Made by a program: the position numbers and the translations under genes. A stretch of DNA of 64,000 nt from an uncultured Glaciecola sp. (GTDB lineage: Bacteria; Pseudomonadota; Gammaproteobacteria; Enterobacterales; Alteromonadaceae). Position 1 is the first letter of the stretch, and every line of letters starts with the position of its first letter. Shown piece by piece: positions 36,890-46,501 of this stretch. Below the pieces are notes generated by a model. The model did not search any database and was not told where the DNA came from. It was given only the letters and a program-made list of their open reading frames with translations. The DNA lies in assembly GCA_905479945.1 (NCBI GenBank), contig CAJQOP010000003.1, positions 124,001 through 188,000 of the forward strand. The letters run 5' to 3'.

Positions 36890-37719
36890 TGATGAACGGG
36901 GTGGCTAAGTTCACAAGCGCAATAGGCGATCGCTTAGCGAAGTTCTTAACGAAGCCCACCCCACATTACGAAACCTTTTCAGTACTCAGCAAAAAGCAGC
37001 TCGAAGCAGACCTTCGTCCAGGCGACTTACTGTTAGTTGAAGGCAATAGTCGTATTAGTTCGGCAATTAAATTTTTAACCCAGTCGACTTGGTCGCATGT
37101 GTGTATTTATATTGGTGAACACCCAGGACTTCAGCCTATTTTAGAGGCGGATTTAGTTGAAGGTGTGATTACAGTTCCAATCGATAAATATGATGGATTC
37201 AACTTAAGAATTTGTCGACCTATTAAGCTAACAGCTGACGATACGCAAAAGCTACTAAGCTATGTTATTGAGCGAATAGGTCATCAATACGATACCAAAA
37301 ACATCTTTGACCTGATGCGCTATCTGCTGCCTACACCGCCTATTCCACAGCGATACCGCAGAAGAATGTTGGCCTTTGGCAGTGGCGATCCAACAAAAGC
37401 TATATGCTCAACCTTAGTCGCCCAGGCATTTCAATCTATTCACTATCCTATATTACCAATACAGTCAGAACAGGGTAATCAGTTGCCACAAAACGACACT
37501 CAAAAAGTCGCAAAAAAGCAGAGAAATTACAAAGAAGAGCTTATTTTATATAGGCGTCATTTCAGCCACTACACGCCGAGAGACTTTGACCTATCACCTT
37601 ATTTTGAAATCGTAAAACCGACCATATTTGCCGGATTTAACTATCAAGATATCCAGTGGCAACAAGATGAAGATGAGTTAACAGGGCTTATTCCCGCAGT
37701 TAAGGATAAACCGCTGTAA
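36889..37719 (+). CDS. YiiX/YaeF-like permuted papain-fold protein
   Basis: A 276-residue protein without a signal peptide. The segment RPGDLLLVEGNSRIS followed by STWSHVCIYIGEH gives the His, and GDPTKAICSTLVAQAF gives the Cys, in the reversed order typical of permuted NlpC/P60 papain-like (YiiX/YaeF) proteins. It should be a thiol hydrolase or acyl/amide-modifying enzyme, substrate unknown. Its start overlaps the tex stop (TAATG), so it is translated with tex. A second ATG follows at once. The C-terminal 70 residues are variable and charged. Confidence 0.8.
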   Translation: MMNGVAKFTSAIGDRLAKFLTKPTPHYETFSVLSKKQLEADLRPGDLLLVEGNSRISSAIKFLTQSTWSHVCIYIGEHPGLQPILEADLVEGVITVPIDKYDGFNLRICRPIKLTADDTQKLLSYVIERIGHQYDTKNIFDLMRYLLPTPPIPQRYRRRMLAFGSGDPTKAICSTLVAQAFQSIHYPILPIQSEQGNQLPQNDTQKVAKKQRNYKEELILYRRHFSHYTPRDFDLSPYFEIVKPTIFAGFNYQDIQWQQDEDELTGLIPAVKDKPL

Positions 37720-37736
37720 CAAAAGATTATTGCAAG

Positions 37737-38555
37737 TTACGCAATTGAACTTAAATTATTCTCAGTTTGGCTGCTAATTTCTGCGTAAAAGCGATTAACC
37801 ACTGTTGCAGCAAGTTGTGCCGATTCGCTTAGTTTAGGGGGGGTTTCCAATGCTTTTGAAGCGCTCTGATTGCCGGGTATTGCGCCAACAGATTGTTCTT
37901 TAGCTAACTCACTGCGCGCTGTTTGCTCTTTCTGCGTTGCTTCGCTCGCTACTTTGTAATCTTGCGCGGAAGGCTCTGCAGGAGCTAAAGCAGCCGCTTT
38001 GACTTGCCGCATTTTTTGAATTGTTTCAGTTGGCGTTTTTTCAGTTGAAACATCAATGGATACTTCGCCACCTATCGCATACCGTTTGCCATCTGGACCT
38101 GTTTCGTACTCGTATGATGGCGCACCAGCATACTGTCCACCAGCAGCCGCATGCGCTTGTTCATGCGCGCGAACTTCACGATCCCTGTCTTTTAATTCCT
38201 TTGTGTTCTTATCATCAATTTGTTCTTGCTGTTGTTCTTGTTTTGATTCCGCGCCTTCTTTGCCAGCGCTTTGCTCATTCGCGTTATCTTTATTTGCGTC
38301 AGCTGTTGAGGCATCGGCGAATGCTTGATTCACAGTAGGGCGGTCATAAGTCGGGTTTTGAAAAAGATTGCTTTGATTAGCTGCTTGGTTGCCGCGCTCA
38401 CCGTCATTACCCAAGCCCTTTTGCGCTGCGCTTCTTTCTCCCTGAGTAATCGAGGGAATGGTTTCTCGCAACAGATTATCACGGCGCACAGAGTCCGTAC
38501 CTACAGGGTTTGTAGGTGAGCTAAAGCTATTCGGGATCGGCGTTATAATATTCAT
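37737..38555 (-). CDS. SprA-related/CJM1_0395-type putative metalloprotease
   Basis: A 272-residue protein. A long Asn/Gln/Glu/Lys-rich, probably disordered N-terminal half leads into a conserved core. There [20 protein letters not shown] holds HExxH-like HEQAH, followed by [18 protein letters not shown] and [30 protein letters not shown]. This core is characteristic of the SprA-related family, annotated elsewhere as putative metalloprotease CJM1_0395. No signal peptide is present. The HEQAH motif suggests zinc binding, but activity is not established. The next gene upstream on the same strand encodes a flagellar-like small protein. Confidence 0.82.
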   Translation of the reverse strand: MNIITPIPNSFSSPTNPVGTDSVRRDNLLRETIPSITQGERSAAQKGLGNDGERGNQAANQSNLFQNPTYDRPTVNQAFADASTADANKDNANEQSAGKEGAESKQEQQQEQIDDKNTKELKDRDREVRAHEQAHAAAGGQYAGAPSYEYETGPDGKRYAIGGEVSIDVSTEKTPTETIQKMRQVKAAALAPAEPSAQDYKVASEATQKEQTARSELAKEQSVGAIPGNQSASKALETPPKLSESAQLAATVVNRFYAEISSQTENNLSSIA

Positions 38556-38655
38556 TGCTTTTTCTAATGTTACTCACTGTTGTTGATTAGCTTTCTGGTG
38601 TTACAACTTTAAGTGCCGCCAACGTTGCTATAAAGACGGTTTTTTATAAAACATA

Positions 38656-38913
38656 CTATGCATAAGTGTCGATTATACTGCCGAGCGTCTCGTCAGCTGC
38701 TTTAATTACTTTCGCTGAAGCTTCGGCTTGCAAACTGCCTGATATCAGCTCCACAGCGCTTTTACTTATATTCACTGTACTCTCACGATCCGGATTATTC
38801 GCGGAAGACAAATCTACTGAAGCACCTACAACCTTCTCAGCGCCTTGGTTATAGCCTTGAACGCCAGCATAAAATGCACTCGCTACATTGCTATTATCAA
38901 CCCTATTTATCAT
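38656..38913 (-). CDS. small protein with flagellar rod/hook-like C-terminus
   Basis: An 85-residue protein with an N-terminal Ser/Asn/Gly-rich stretch and a C-terminal segment LQAEASAKVIKAADETLG that resembles the final helix of flagellar rod and hook proteins (the ANxKVIKTADEMLGTL pattern). No other flagellar gene is nearby. It lies about 100 bp upstream of the SprA-related gene on the same strand, so they may be co-transcribed. Function unknown; the resemblance is by eye. Confidence 0.65.
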   Translation of the reverse strand: MINRVDNSNVASAFYAGVQGYNQGAEKVVGASVDLSSANNPDRESTVNISKSAVELISGSLQAEASAKVIKAADETLGSIIDTYA

Positions 38914-39031
38914 ACTGACTTTGCCTTTTTACTAAGCGCTGCATCAACCCGTATCTAGGTTATCGACTGCATTCTGGATATCTTTAGGAAAAAAATCACT
39001 TTTTAATAATTAAATTTTTACCTGATATAAA

Positions 39032-39856
39032 TCATTTAGTTACCTTCGCAACCGAGGCAATGAAATCAACGATATGCTGGCAAAAAACCTTAGCATCAGT
39101 TAGAAAAGGTGCATGCGAAGCGTGCTTAAAAACCAGGCTCTTACTTTGCGGCTGCAGTTTCTGTATCTGATTGACGGCATCATGAGGAACCAGGCTGTCT
39201 AGTCTTCCATAAAGTCGCAGTGTCGGCACTTCAATATACTGCAGTTTATCTCTGATGTCTGCGTCCTGAAGAATAGTAAGCCCTGCAGATAATGCTTCTA
39301 TATTGGGTGCAGGGTAAACCTCAATAGCTTTCGTAATGTCTTTTATCAGTTGCTTGGCATTATCAACACCCATCATTTGGATCGCTAGAAACCGAGTCAG
39401 CGTTTGATTATGGTTTTTCGTCAATTGCTGCATAAACATTTGTAAAACCTGCGGCTTAATGCCCGGCCATTCTTGCGTCATTTGAAACTTCGGCGTTGAT
39501 GCAATTGTTATCAAACCAATGATATTTGGATGGCCTTGTGAAGCAAGATATTGGCCCACCAAACCGCCTAGTGACCAAGCAATTACAATGCTATTTTTTG
39601 CTAACTCCGCTCCAATATTTATTGCAATTTGCTCAAGATCGTAAGGTTGCGGAATCAGGTCATGCTTATCGCCATGACCGGGCAAGCTAATATTTTGAAC
39701 GTTAAAGCGAGAGCTTTCCTCTCCAAATTGACTTTTCAATTGAACGTCAAGCTCATTTATAGTCTGCGTAAAAGCCCCAGGATTCATGCCCCATCCATGA
39801 ATTAAAGCAATGTTTAGTTCTGTACTTTTAGGCAAGCTATTCTTATGTTTCGACAT
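39032..39856 (-). CDS. bioH: pimeloyl-ACP methyl ester carboxylesterase BioH
   Basis: A 274-residue alpha/beta-hydrolase. The oxyanion region is IALIHGWGMNPGAF, the nucleophile elbow AWSLGGLVGQYLAS, the acid in RLYGRLDSLVPHDA, and the His in FKHASHAPFLTD. The HGWG and WSLGG motifs are typical of BioH, which removes the methyl group from pimeloyl-ACP methyl ester in biotin synthesis. It is divergent from comF, the arrangement seen in E. coli (bioH-gntX). Confidence 0.9.
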   Translation of the reverse strand: MSKHKNSLPKSTELNIALIHGWGMNPGAFTQTINELDVQLKSQFGEESSRFNVQNISLPGHGDKHDLIPQPYDLEQIAINIGAELAKNSIVIAWSLGGLVGQYLASQGHPNIIGLITIASTPKFQMTQEWPGIKPQVLQMFMQQLTKNHNQTLTRFLAIQMMGVDNAKQLIKDITKAIEVYPAPNIEALSAGLTILQDADIRDKLQYIEVPTLRLYGRLDSLVPHDAVNQIQKLQPQSKSLVFKHASHAPFLTDAKVFCQHIVDFIASVAKVTK

Positions 39857-39891
39857 GTTACTCTTTTCTTTTAATTTACGACTTTGCGCTT

Positions 39892-40623
39892 ATGAATATT
39901 CGACAAATGCTGACATCAAACCATCAAAATTGTTATCTATGTCACCAGAACAGCACTGAGTTAGTATGTACTTACTGCCACAAAAACCTAATAAAGGTAA
40001 AGTTTGGTTTGCATTCACAAAGTACTAGTGTGCCAACCGATTTACTTAGAAGTCCGATTGTACTGAAAAACTTGGAAACACCTAATTATGATCACCTTTT
40101 CTCGATTGATAACTACGTTTGGCCGCTCAATCAATTAGTCCTAGACATGAAATTCGGCCGTAAACCTATCGCAGCAAAAGTGCTTGCACACTTGTTCACG
40201 CACTTCGTCATTCCTGCACTGTGCGCTAAACCGCTAGATAATAAAAATCACTCGCAGCCAAATAGTGTGCCGGAACTGCTGGTGCCTGTGCCCTTGGCAA
40301 GCAAACGATACTGGCGGCGCGAATACAATCAGGCACAGCTGCTATGCGAAAATTTGAGCGCTGAAACAGGTATTCCAACAAAAAGTATTTTAAAGAGGAC
40401 CCGCCACACAAAGGCGCAAACCGAGTTAGACAAACAACAGCGCATAGACAATGTGCATAACGCTTTTGATTGCCTCACCAAACTCAACTTAAGACATATT
40501 GCTGTTGTAGACGATGTGATTACAACCGGCGTTACAATGAATGCGGTCTGCGAGGCGATTAGTAAAATTAATCCTCACGTAAAAATATCAGTATGGACGA
40601 TGGCTATCACGTTGCTTGACTGA
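39892..40623 (+). CDS. ComF family phosphoribosyltransferase-like protein
   Basis: A 243-residue protein. An N-terminal zinc-ribbon holds two CxxC pairs (CYLCHQN, CTYCHKN), followed by the ComF phosphoribosyltransferase core with LVPVPLASKRYWRREYNQAQLL and the PRPP-binding motif HIAVVDDVITTGVTM. The E. coli counterpart is GntX, beside bioH and nfuA. ComF proteins take part in DNA uptake or nucleotide use, but the exact role is not established here. A strong hairpin follows downstream. Confidence 0.9.
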   Translation: MNIRQMLTSNHQNCYLCHQNSTELVCTYCHKNLIKVKFGLHSQSTSVPTDLLRSPIVLKNLETPNYDHLFSIDNYVWPLNQLVLDMKFGRKPIAAKVLAHLFTHFVIPALCAKPLDNKNHSQPNSVPELLVPVPLASKRYWRREYNQAQLLCENLSAETGIPTKSILKRTRHTKAQTELDKQQRIDNVHNAFDCLTKLNLRHIAVVDDVITTGVTMNAVCEAISKINPHVKISVWTMAITLLD

Positions 40624-40664
40624 GCGAATTAAACTGAATTCGAGGCAAATCAAGCCCAATAAAA

Positions 40665-40706
40665 AGCACTCACTTTGCTACTTAAAATAGTAACAAAGTG
40701 AGTGCT
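40665..40706 (-). terminator. intrinsic terminator of the M14 peptidase gene
   Basis: A 13-bp perfect stem (AGCACTCACTTTG and complement) plus an inner TACT/AGTA pair gives a long hairpin. On the minus strand it is followed by TTTTATT, which suits the M14 gene ending at 40771. On the plus strand the T-run is missing, so its effect on comF is less clear. Confidence 0.75.
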
Positions 40707-40770
40707 GTAATATTGCTGAGGCATAAGCTAAGGCATAAGCTAATGAAACACTATCTAATCCTGATTGAGC

Positions 40771-43377
40771 TTAGTTAATTAGCGGAGACATATACAAGCT
40801 ATTTGCCATTAGCTTGCTAGTACCGTCCCAATATCCGCGGAAGTGAATGTTATCAACAAAACCAATAACAACGCCGCTGCCAATTGGCTTAACAACGATT
40901 GCCGTTGTATTACCAATTAACTTTTGTAGCTCATCTGCGGTGTAACCAGCAACTAAAGGTTTATTTTGATAAGTAGCAACTTCATTAACCGAATTGTCAG
41001 CTTTTTGTACGACCATATTATTTGTTTTAAATAAGGGTAATTGCTTATTTTCATAACCAAACATTAGTGGATGACTCAAATCGACGTTTGCCCGATACAC
41101 AGAGCCTGCAATCAGCTTTTTCGCAGCCAAGGCGCTCTTATCATCAAACTTGAGATTATCGGTACTAAAAGCGTCGTCTATTTTGCTCTTGGATAACACC
41201 TCGTTATCAATCCATTTTTTCTTACTAAACCAACGGACCGCGGATTTTTGGCCAATAAGTACACCGCCTTTTTTCACCCAATCTTTGATTGACTGAACCG
41301 TGTCATCATTAACCGATGAGTAAGTTCCAGAAGCGAAAACAATATGAGTGTATTTGGATATATCTTGATTATTCAAATCTGACAAATCTAATAAAGTTGC
41401 TGGCAAGCCTAACCTGGTATCAAAGTAATGCCATATTTCGCCCACTTCATATTGCGATGTGCCTTTACCACCAATAAGTAATACCTTTGGTAGCGTAACT
41501 GGCGCGAAAAGTCGACTTCCTAGGTCAATGCCTTTTGAGGTAAGTCCGGAAGTAACATTAAAGATATCAATATTAAGGTCTTTCGCTTTTTCAGCTAACA
41601 ACTCGGCTAAATTACTCGGCTGTTTAAGTGCATTTGGAATAACAATAGCACCTTTAGAGAAGTCTCTTGATACCGAGGCGCTTGATGCAGGCGCCCCAGC
41701 AGCGCTAATTTTTGCTGTAAAATCGGCACCCGCCACTCTTACTTGAACATCATTAGTTAGTAAATACTGTAATAATTTAGGGGCTTCATAATCATGCCAC
41801 TCAAAGGTAAATGCATAAGCGTTCGATTCCAGTGCGGTATGTGCAACAACGTGCTTAACTTCCTTCGCCGTATCTAGTTTTCTGCTTTCAGATTTATTCA
41901 AAGCTGAATAATTGAAATTGAAAGCTAGTGGCAGGTTCCAGTTCGAAACGTCATAAAAAGTATTGTCGGTAAAACGCTGGCGTTCAGAAAATAAGGAACG
42001 GATAAGGCGATATTGTGGCTGGTCGACAGGCACTAGTAAGGCATTATTGGCGCTCAACGCTAAGTCTTTAACTTTGACATCTTGGGTCACAATTGAATAT
42101 TCAATTTGATGTGATTTTAGAATAGTTTGCGCTCGTTCAAACCTGCTTTGATCTAAATTCCCCTGAATAACGAAAGCATGGATTTTGTCGTCCTTAATCA
42201 GTTTTTTAGTGTCTGAATAGAATTGTTTTTGATATGCCAGTATAGCGTTCTTATTTGCCATTGATCCGGCAAAGGTCGAAAGCGATGTAGTAACTTGATT
42301 TTGGATTGTATCAGGAAAACTCAAAACGCCATTAATGGAGTCTTGTAAGTGGCCACGGCTGCTTGCTTGTTCAAACAAAATGCCAATACTTCCATGCGCG
42401 TCAGGGTAAGTTGAGCCTTTACCATAGTAAAAATCATCAAAGCTTTCTTGAGTAAAGTATAATTGCTTTTGTTCGTCTAATGCCTGCGCATGAAAGTCAC
42501 CCAAAGCCGCAGTTAGCGTCACATTAGTATCTGGGGTCCAAGGGTTTTTACGAGAGGGAATTCCAGGCTGAAAGAAATATGTGCTATCGGTACCCATTTC
42601 ATGAAAATCGGTCAATACATGTGGACGCCAATGATGGAATTCAGCAATACGAGCCTGACTTTCAGGATGCGTGAGTAACAACCAATCGCGGTTCAAATCA
42701 AACCAGTAGTGGTTTGTTCGACCTGATGGCCAATGTTCTCTATGTTCGCGGTGAAGTTTATCACTCACCAAGGTTTTGCCTTTATGTGAATTTGCCCACT
42801 GTGCAAAACGTGATAAACCGTCAGGATTCAAAGATGGATCTAGCAAAATAACGTTTTCGCCTAGCAGTTTTTGAACATCCGCGCCGTTCGAAGCAGCTAA
42901 ATGATAGGCAACTAACATCGAAGCATTTGCCCCTGAAGGTTCATTGCCATGAACGCTATAACCCATATTGATAAACAATGGCGCCTTGGATGGGGTCGCT
43001 TTGCCTGAGTCTACGCGAGATACATGATCGCTGCGCAATTGCTCAATGTTATTTTGATTCTCTACGCTAGTAATGGTTAGCAATAATAGAGGGCGGTGTT
43101 CATGGGTACGGCCAATTTCTTTTATACTTACGCGGTCCGATGCCTCGGCCAAGGCGTACATGTAATTAACCAATTGATCATGACGCACATGCCAAGTGCC
43201 GACTGGATAACCAAGCACATCGGCTGGCAATGGGATCGCACTATTGTAGTTTTGGTTTTCGGGCAAGTAATCGAGATCACTGCTTTTGGCAAAAGTCTGT
43301 GTAGCAAAGATGGAGCAGGCGATTAGGCCAAATATCTTCAAAAACTGACGGCGGAAGCAGTGGTGAGGACTAAGCAT
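40771..43377 (-). CDS. secreted M14-family zinc carboxypeptidase
   Basis: An 868-residue protein with a Tat- or Sec-like signal peptide (RRQFLKIFGLIACSIFATQTFA). The N-terminal peptidase domain carries the zinc motif GYSVHGNEPSGANAS (HxxE), PSLNPDGLSRFA, a later zinc-binding His in LTDFHEMG, and a probable catalytic Glu in GILFEQASSRG. A long C-terminal part (about 500-868) contains a class I glutamine amidotransferase-like fold (VLLIGGKGTSQYEVGE, HIVFASGTYSSVND), a common appendage of large M14 proteins. It should hydrolyse peptides in the periplasm or outside. It lies between comF and nfuA on the opposite strand. Confidence 0.9.
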   Translation of the reverse strand: MLSPHHCFRRQFLKIFGLIACSIFATQTFAKSSDLDYLPENQNYNSAIPLPADVLGYPVGTWHVRHDQLVNYMYALAEASDRVSIKEIGRTHEHRPLLLLTITSVENQNNIEQLRSDHVSRVDSGKATPSKAPLFINMGYSVHGNEPSGANASMLVAYHLAASNGADVQKLLGENVILLDPSLNPDGLSRFAQWANSHKGKTLVSDKLHREHREHWPSGRTNHYWFDLNRDWLLLTHPESQARIAEFHHWRPHVLTDFHEMGTDSTYFFQPGIPSRKNPWTPDTNVTLTAALGDFHAQALDEQKQLYFTQESFDDFYYGKGSTYPDAHGSIGILFEQASSRGHLQDSINGVLSFPDTIQNQVTTSLSTFAGSMANKNAILAYQKQFYSDTKKLIKDDKIHAFVIQGNLDQSRFERAQTILKSHQIEYSIVTQDVKVKDLALSANNALLVPVDQPQYRLIRSLFSERQRFTDNTFYDVSNWNLPLAFNFNYSALNKSESRKLDTAKEVKHVVAHTALESNAYAFTFEWHDYEAPKLLQYLLTNDVQVRVAGADFTAKISAAGAPASSASVSRDFSKGAIVIPNALKQPSNLAELLAEKAKDLNIDIFNVTSGLTSKGIDLGSRLFAPVTLPKVLLIGGKGTSQYEVGEIWHYFDTRLGLPATLLDLSDLNNQDISKYTHIVFASGTYSSVNDDTVQSIKDWVKKGGVLIGQKSAVRWFSKKKWIDNEVLSKSKIDDAFSTDNLKFDDKSALAAKKLIAGSVYRANVDLSHPLMFGYENKQLPLFKTNNMVVQKADNSVNEVATYQNKPLVAGYTADELQKLIGNTTAIVVKPIGSGVVIGFVDNIHFRGYWDGTSKLMANSLYMSPLIN

Positions 43378-43643
43378 ATAAATTCCTTTGGTTCTGTCTT
43401 ATTTTTATTATGTTCTTTAGGGTCTGTTGCCCTACTTTTCACGTATATTCTAACGATTTAAATTCGTATTAACTATAATTACAAAATATTATGGGTGTAT
43501 CCTAATACGGAAAACATGTTTGACCCAAGTCGATAAATCAATTTTTCATAAAATAGTTGTAAAAAGACGAATACCCGACTGTTTTACTCAAGTAATTTTG
43601 TTATTATAAAGCAATTATTAAATTTTCACTTGTAGAGGTCATC

Positions 43644-44222
43644 ATGATCGCGATATCAGAAACAGCGCAAATTCACTTCGGTAAACTTTTATCACAACAA
43701 ACCGAGGCAACTAACATTCGAGTATTTGTGGTAAACCCCGGCACTTCGACTGCTGAATGCGGTGTTTCATACTGTCCTGCTGAAGCAGTTGAAGAAACCG
43801 ATATCACACTGCCCTTCAACGGATTTAATGCTGTAGTTGACCAAGAAAGTGCGCCTTATTTAGCCGAAGCTGAAATTGATTTTGTGACCGATCAAATGGG
43901 TTCACAACTCACATTAAAAGCGCCTAACGCGAAAGCAAAAAAATTAACTGATGATGCAAGTTTAGTAGAACGTATTAATTACATGATAGAAACAGACATT
44001 AACCCAGGTTTAGCAAGCCATGGTGGTCAAGTCTCGTTAGTCGAAGTTACCGAAAACGGCACCGCCGTTCTGCAGTTTGGTGGTGGTTGCAATGGTTGTT
44101 CAATGGTTGACGTTACTCTTAAAGACGGCATTGAAAAACAAATGTTAGCGCAATTTGAAGGCGAAATAACTGCCGTGAAAGACGCGACTGAACACGAAGC
44201 AGGCGAACATTCTTACTACTAA
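43644..44222 (+). CDS. nfuA: Fe-S biogenesis protein NfuA
   Basis: A 192-residue protein. Its N-terminal half is a degenerate A-type (HesB-like) domain ([32 protein letters not shown]). Its C-terminal Nfu domain carries the cluster-binding motif [18 protein letters not shown]. This two-domain arrangement is NfuA, which carries a 4Fe-4S cluster to target enzymes under oxidative or iron stress. It belongs to the bioH-comF-nfuA neighbourhood. Confidence 0.95.
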   Translation: MIAISETAQIHFGKLLSQQTEATNIRVFVVNPGTSTAECGVSYCPAEAVEETDITLPFNGFNAVVDQESAPYLAEAEIDFVTDQMGSQLTLKAPNAKAKKLTDDASLVERINYMIETDINPGLASHGGQVSLVEVTENGTAVLQFGGGCNGCSMVDVTLKDGIEKQMLAQFEGEITAVKDATEHEAGEHSYY

Positions 44223-44353
44223 TTAAGTTGGGTTAGAGGCAATTACAAAAAAAGTGCCGATAGAAAGTATAAGATGAGGTAGGATATACAATAGTTCGCG
44301 ACAGTTCATCGCCACGGCACAATAAACCGCAGTAGCTACGGAGTAAGTTCAAA

Positions 44354-44638
44354 ATGAAAAGCTGGATTGATAAGGTTACTCAAGAACCACTTCGACATTG
44401 GCAGCGCTTTATTAAAGGCTTCTGCATATTTATGGTGGGCGTTGCGCTATGGTATTCAGAGTTAGGTTTGCTTTATTTAGGCGTTTCTGAGGGTTTTGTT
44501 AGCAACTACAGCGATCCTTCAAAAATAATAGCGCTCGCGTTTTTAGCGAGCGGCACTATTATTGCTGCCATCGGTTACTTTCAAATACTCATTTGCCGAC
44601 TGCTACCTAGTAAAGCTGGAGTTTCTAAGACTCAGTAG
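44354..44638 (+). CDS. small two-helix membrane protein
   Basis: A 94-residue protein with a basic N-terminus (LRHWQRFIKGF), two hydrophobic helices (about 22-47 and 60-83) and a polar tail. GGAG precedes the ATG at the right distance. Its last 36 bases overlap the end of the convergent rhombotail lipoprotein gene. Family not recognised. Confidence 0.65.
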   Translation: MKSWIDKVTQEPLRHWQRFIKGFCIFMVGVALWYSELGLLYLGVSEGFVSNYSDPSKIIALAFLASGTIIAAIGYFQILICRLLPSKAGVSKTQ

Positions 44639-45460
44639 TGCACTTGGCACCCTTCTGATACAGAATACTCCAACAAGCACAAACAACGACAACCACATTA
44701 CACCGCCGCTGTAGCCTTCGCGACGTTCAACCTTAGCGACTTTTTCTTCTTTTACCCGTGTCTTAAAGCGACCTAATTCTGCGTCAAGATTTGTAGTCAT
44801 ATCTTCAACCGCAAAGGTAAATCCTTCCAATGATTTTTCAGCTAAGGTACTTTCGATACCAACGGCTGTTGAGCGTTTCTTAAGTTTATTTATACCCGGC
44901 GCTCTGAATAACATCTTCTTACTTTTTACGTCAAACACAGCTGTATCGACAAAGGTTTGAACTGAATTTTCATTGCCCGGTATAATATACATGCCAACGA
45001 TAGTCCAATAGAACAAAGCGGCATTGTTTTCCATTGACTGAGTTACTTGGTCGTAAGACACCAAAGCCATGATATCTACATCGTACAATCGTGAGACCTG
45101 CTCAAGTGTTGTGAAACCGCCACCTCCCTCTAAATAGTTACTCGGGATGAGCTCAATGTTATCGATATAGTCATATTGTAGAAATGAAGTTTTAACTTTT
45201 TCTAGCAAGGCGATTTGATCACTATTACTGATGCCGTCTCTGGCCCAGTTTTTTGAAGGAACAAAAGCTAATCCAACTTTAACCGGTAAGGTCAATGTAG
45301 GAATTTCAGCAACATGCTCAGCTCTACTGCCTTCTTTTGGGTATAAAAAATCAAGCAAACTGCTAGATACAGTATTTTTATTGCCACTGGGGTATAACAA
45401 TGATGAACATGCAGTCATCAACAATATACTGACAATTACTAGCGTTAATTTAAGTTTCAT
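44603..45460 (-). CDS. rhombotail lipoprotein (rhombosortase-target type)
   Basis: A 285-residue lipoprotein with lipobox LLMTAC. The body has VGLAFVPSKNW, LYDVDIMALVSYDQV, ALFYWTIVGMYIIPG and KMLFRAPG, which fit the rhombotail lipoprotein family (TIGR04179). The C-terminus has YSGGVMWLSLFVLVGVF followed by Arg-Arg, that is a Gly-Gly motif, one membrane helix and a basic tail, the sorting signal cut by rhombosortase. The protein would be anchored at both ends until cleavage. A rhombosortase gene is not seen in this window. Confidence 0.78.
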   Translation of the reverse strand: MKLKLTLVIVSILLMTACSSLLYPSGNKNTVSSSLLDFLYPKEGSRAEHVAEIPTLTLPVKVGLAFVPSKNWARDGISNSDQIALLEKVKTSFLQYDYIDNIELIPSNYLEGGGGFTTLEQVSRLYDVDIMALVSYDQVTQSMENNAALFYWTIVGMYIIPGNENSVQTFVDTAVFDVKSKKMLFRAPGINKLKKRSTAVGIESTLAEKSLEGFTFAVEDMTTNLDAELGRFKTRVKEEKVAKVERREGYSGGVMWLSLFVLVGVFCIRRVPSALLSLRNSSFTR

Positions 45461-45725
45461 TTAGCATCCTTACTTTGTTAATCAAGCTGCAAAAAATCAG
45501 CGACGAAAATAACGTATGATTTTCAAAAAACTACTCATATGACTTAAGGTAGGTAAAATAAGTTCACTTGCACAAAATATTGATAGCATTATTTTGATAG
45601 CATTACGATCCGTAAACTTCAGCTCTATTTTCTATGTGAAGCACTACCTTATCGCTGCACTCAGCATCCACATGCCCTATAATGTCAAAATGAAAAGTGA
45701 CATCTTTATAAATAAGTGAGAAATT

Positions 45726-46475
45726 TTGTTAGCATTTGAGTTCAACAAATTTAACGGTATTATTATCAACAGCGCTGAACTACCCGAAGATAAAGATTTG
45801 TTTTTAGACCAGTTAAGTGCCCTATTGAACCATGCCAAGCAACAGAAAAAGGCAGTGATCTGGTTAACTTTATCTATTGATTTAGCTCATTTAATATCAG
45901 CAGCCACTGCCCAAGGCTTCACTTTCCACAATTGCTTGCCCTGCGAAGTCACCTTGATTTTTAAGGTTCAGCCAGAAAATTTTGCACCTTTTGTGCCAAC
46001 ACATTCGCTAGGAGCGGGTGGTTTAGTGCAAAATTCAAAGGGCGAAATATTAGTTATCCGCGAACATAAAGCCACTACGTATAAGTTACCTGGTGGCCAC
46101 ATTGAACTAGGTGAAAAAATTGAAGATGCCGTCATTCGAGAGGTGCTGGAAGAAACCGGCATTCAGACCACTTTTAGTGCCATTTTAGGAATGGCCAGTA
46201 CTCACCCTTACCGATTTGGAAAATCCAACATCTACATAGTGTGCAAGCTTGAACCAATAACAACCGAGATTAATATTCAAGATACGCATGAAATTGACGA
46301 TGCCAAATGGGTATTGCCCGAGCATTATTTGGCAGATAGCAACAATAGCGTAGTCAATAAATATTTGATTAAGTCATTACTAAACGCAACGGGCTTAGGC
46401 AAATCAACGCTGGATTTGAGTCAATTTTCAAAACTAAAGCATGAAGTTTTTTTGGCCGATAATGAGACCAAATAA
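45726..46475 (+). CDS. Nudix hydrolase with N-terminal NUDT6-like domain
   Basis: A 249-residue protein. The Nudix box GGHIELGEKIEDAVIREVL and the following EETG match the GX5EX7REUXEEXGU consensus completely. Residues of about 1-90 resemble the pre-Nudix domain of NUDT6-like proteins (FNKFNGIIINS, AAAQGFTFHNC-like pattern). The start is TTG at 45726; the site before it is weak, but no better in-frame start exists. A nucleotide-diphosphate substrate is expected; which one is unknown. Confidence 0.87.
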   Translation: MLAFEFNKFNGIIINSAELPEDKDLFLDQLSALLNHAKQQKKAVIWLTLSIDLAHLISAATAQGFTFHNCLPCEVTLIFKVQPENFAPFVPTHSLGAGGLVQNSKGEILVIREHKATTYKLPGGHIELGEKIEDAVIREVLEETGIQTTFSAILGMASTHPYRFGKSNIYIVCKLEPITTEINIQDTHEIDDAKWVLPEHYLADSNNSVVNKYLIKSLLNATGLGKSTLDLSQFSKLKHEVFLADNETK

Positions 46476-46501
46476 TCGTATTGTAACTATCTGTGGTCTA
46501 C

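Noticed and set aside
45580-45605. 12-bp direct repeat (TTGATAGCATTA twice) upstream of the Nudix gene
   Set aside because: Only two short AT-rich copies; too weak to call an element or regulatory site.
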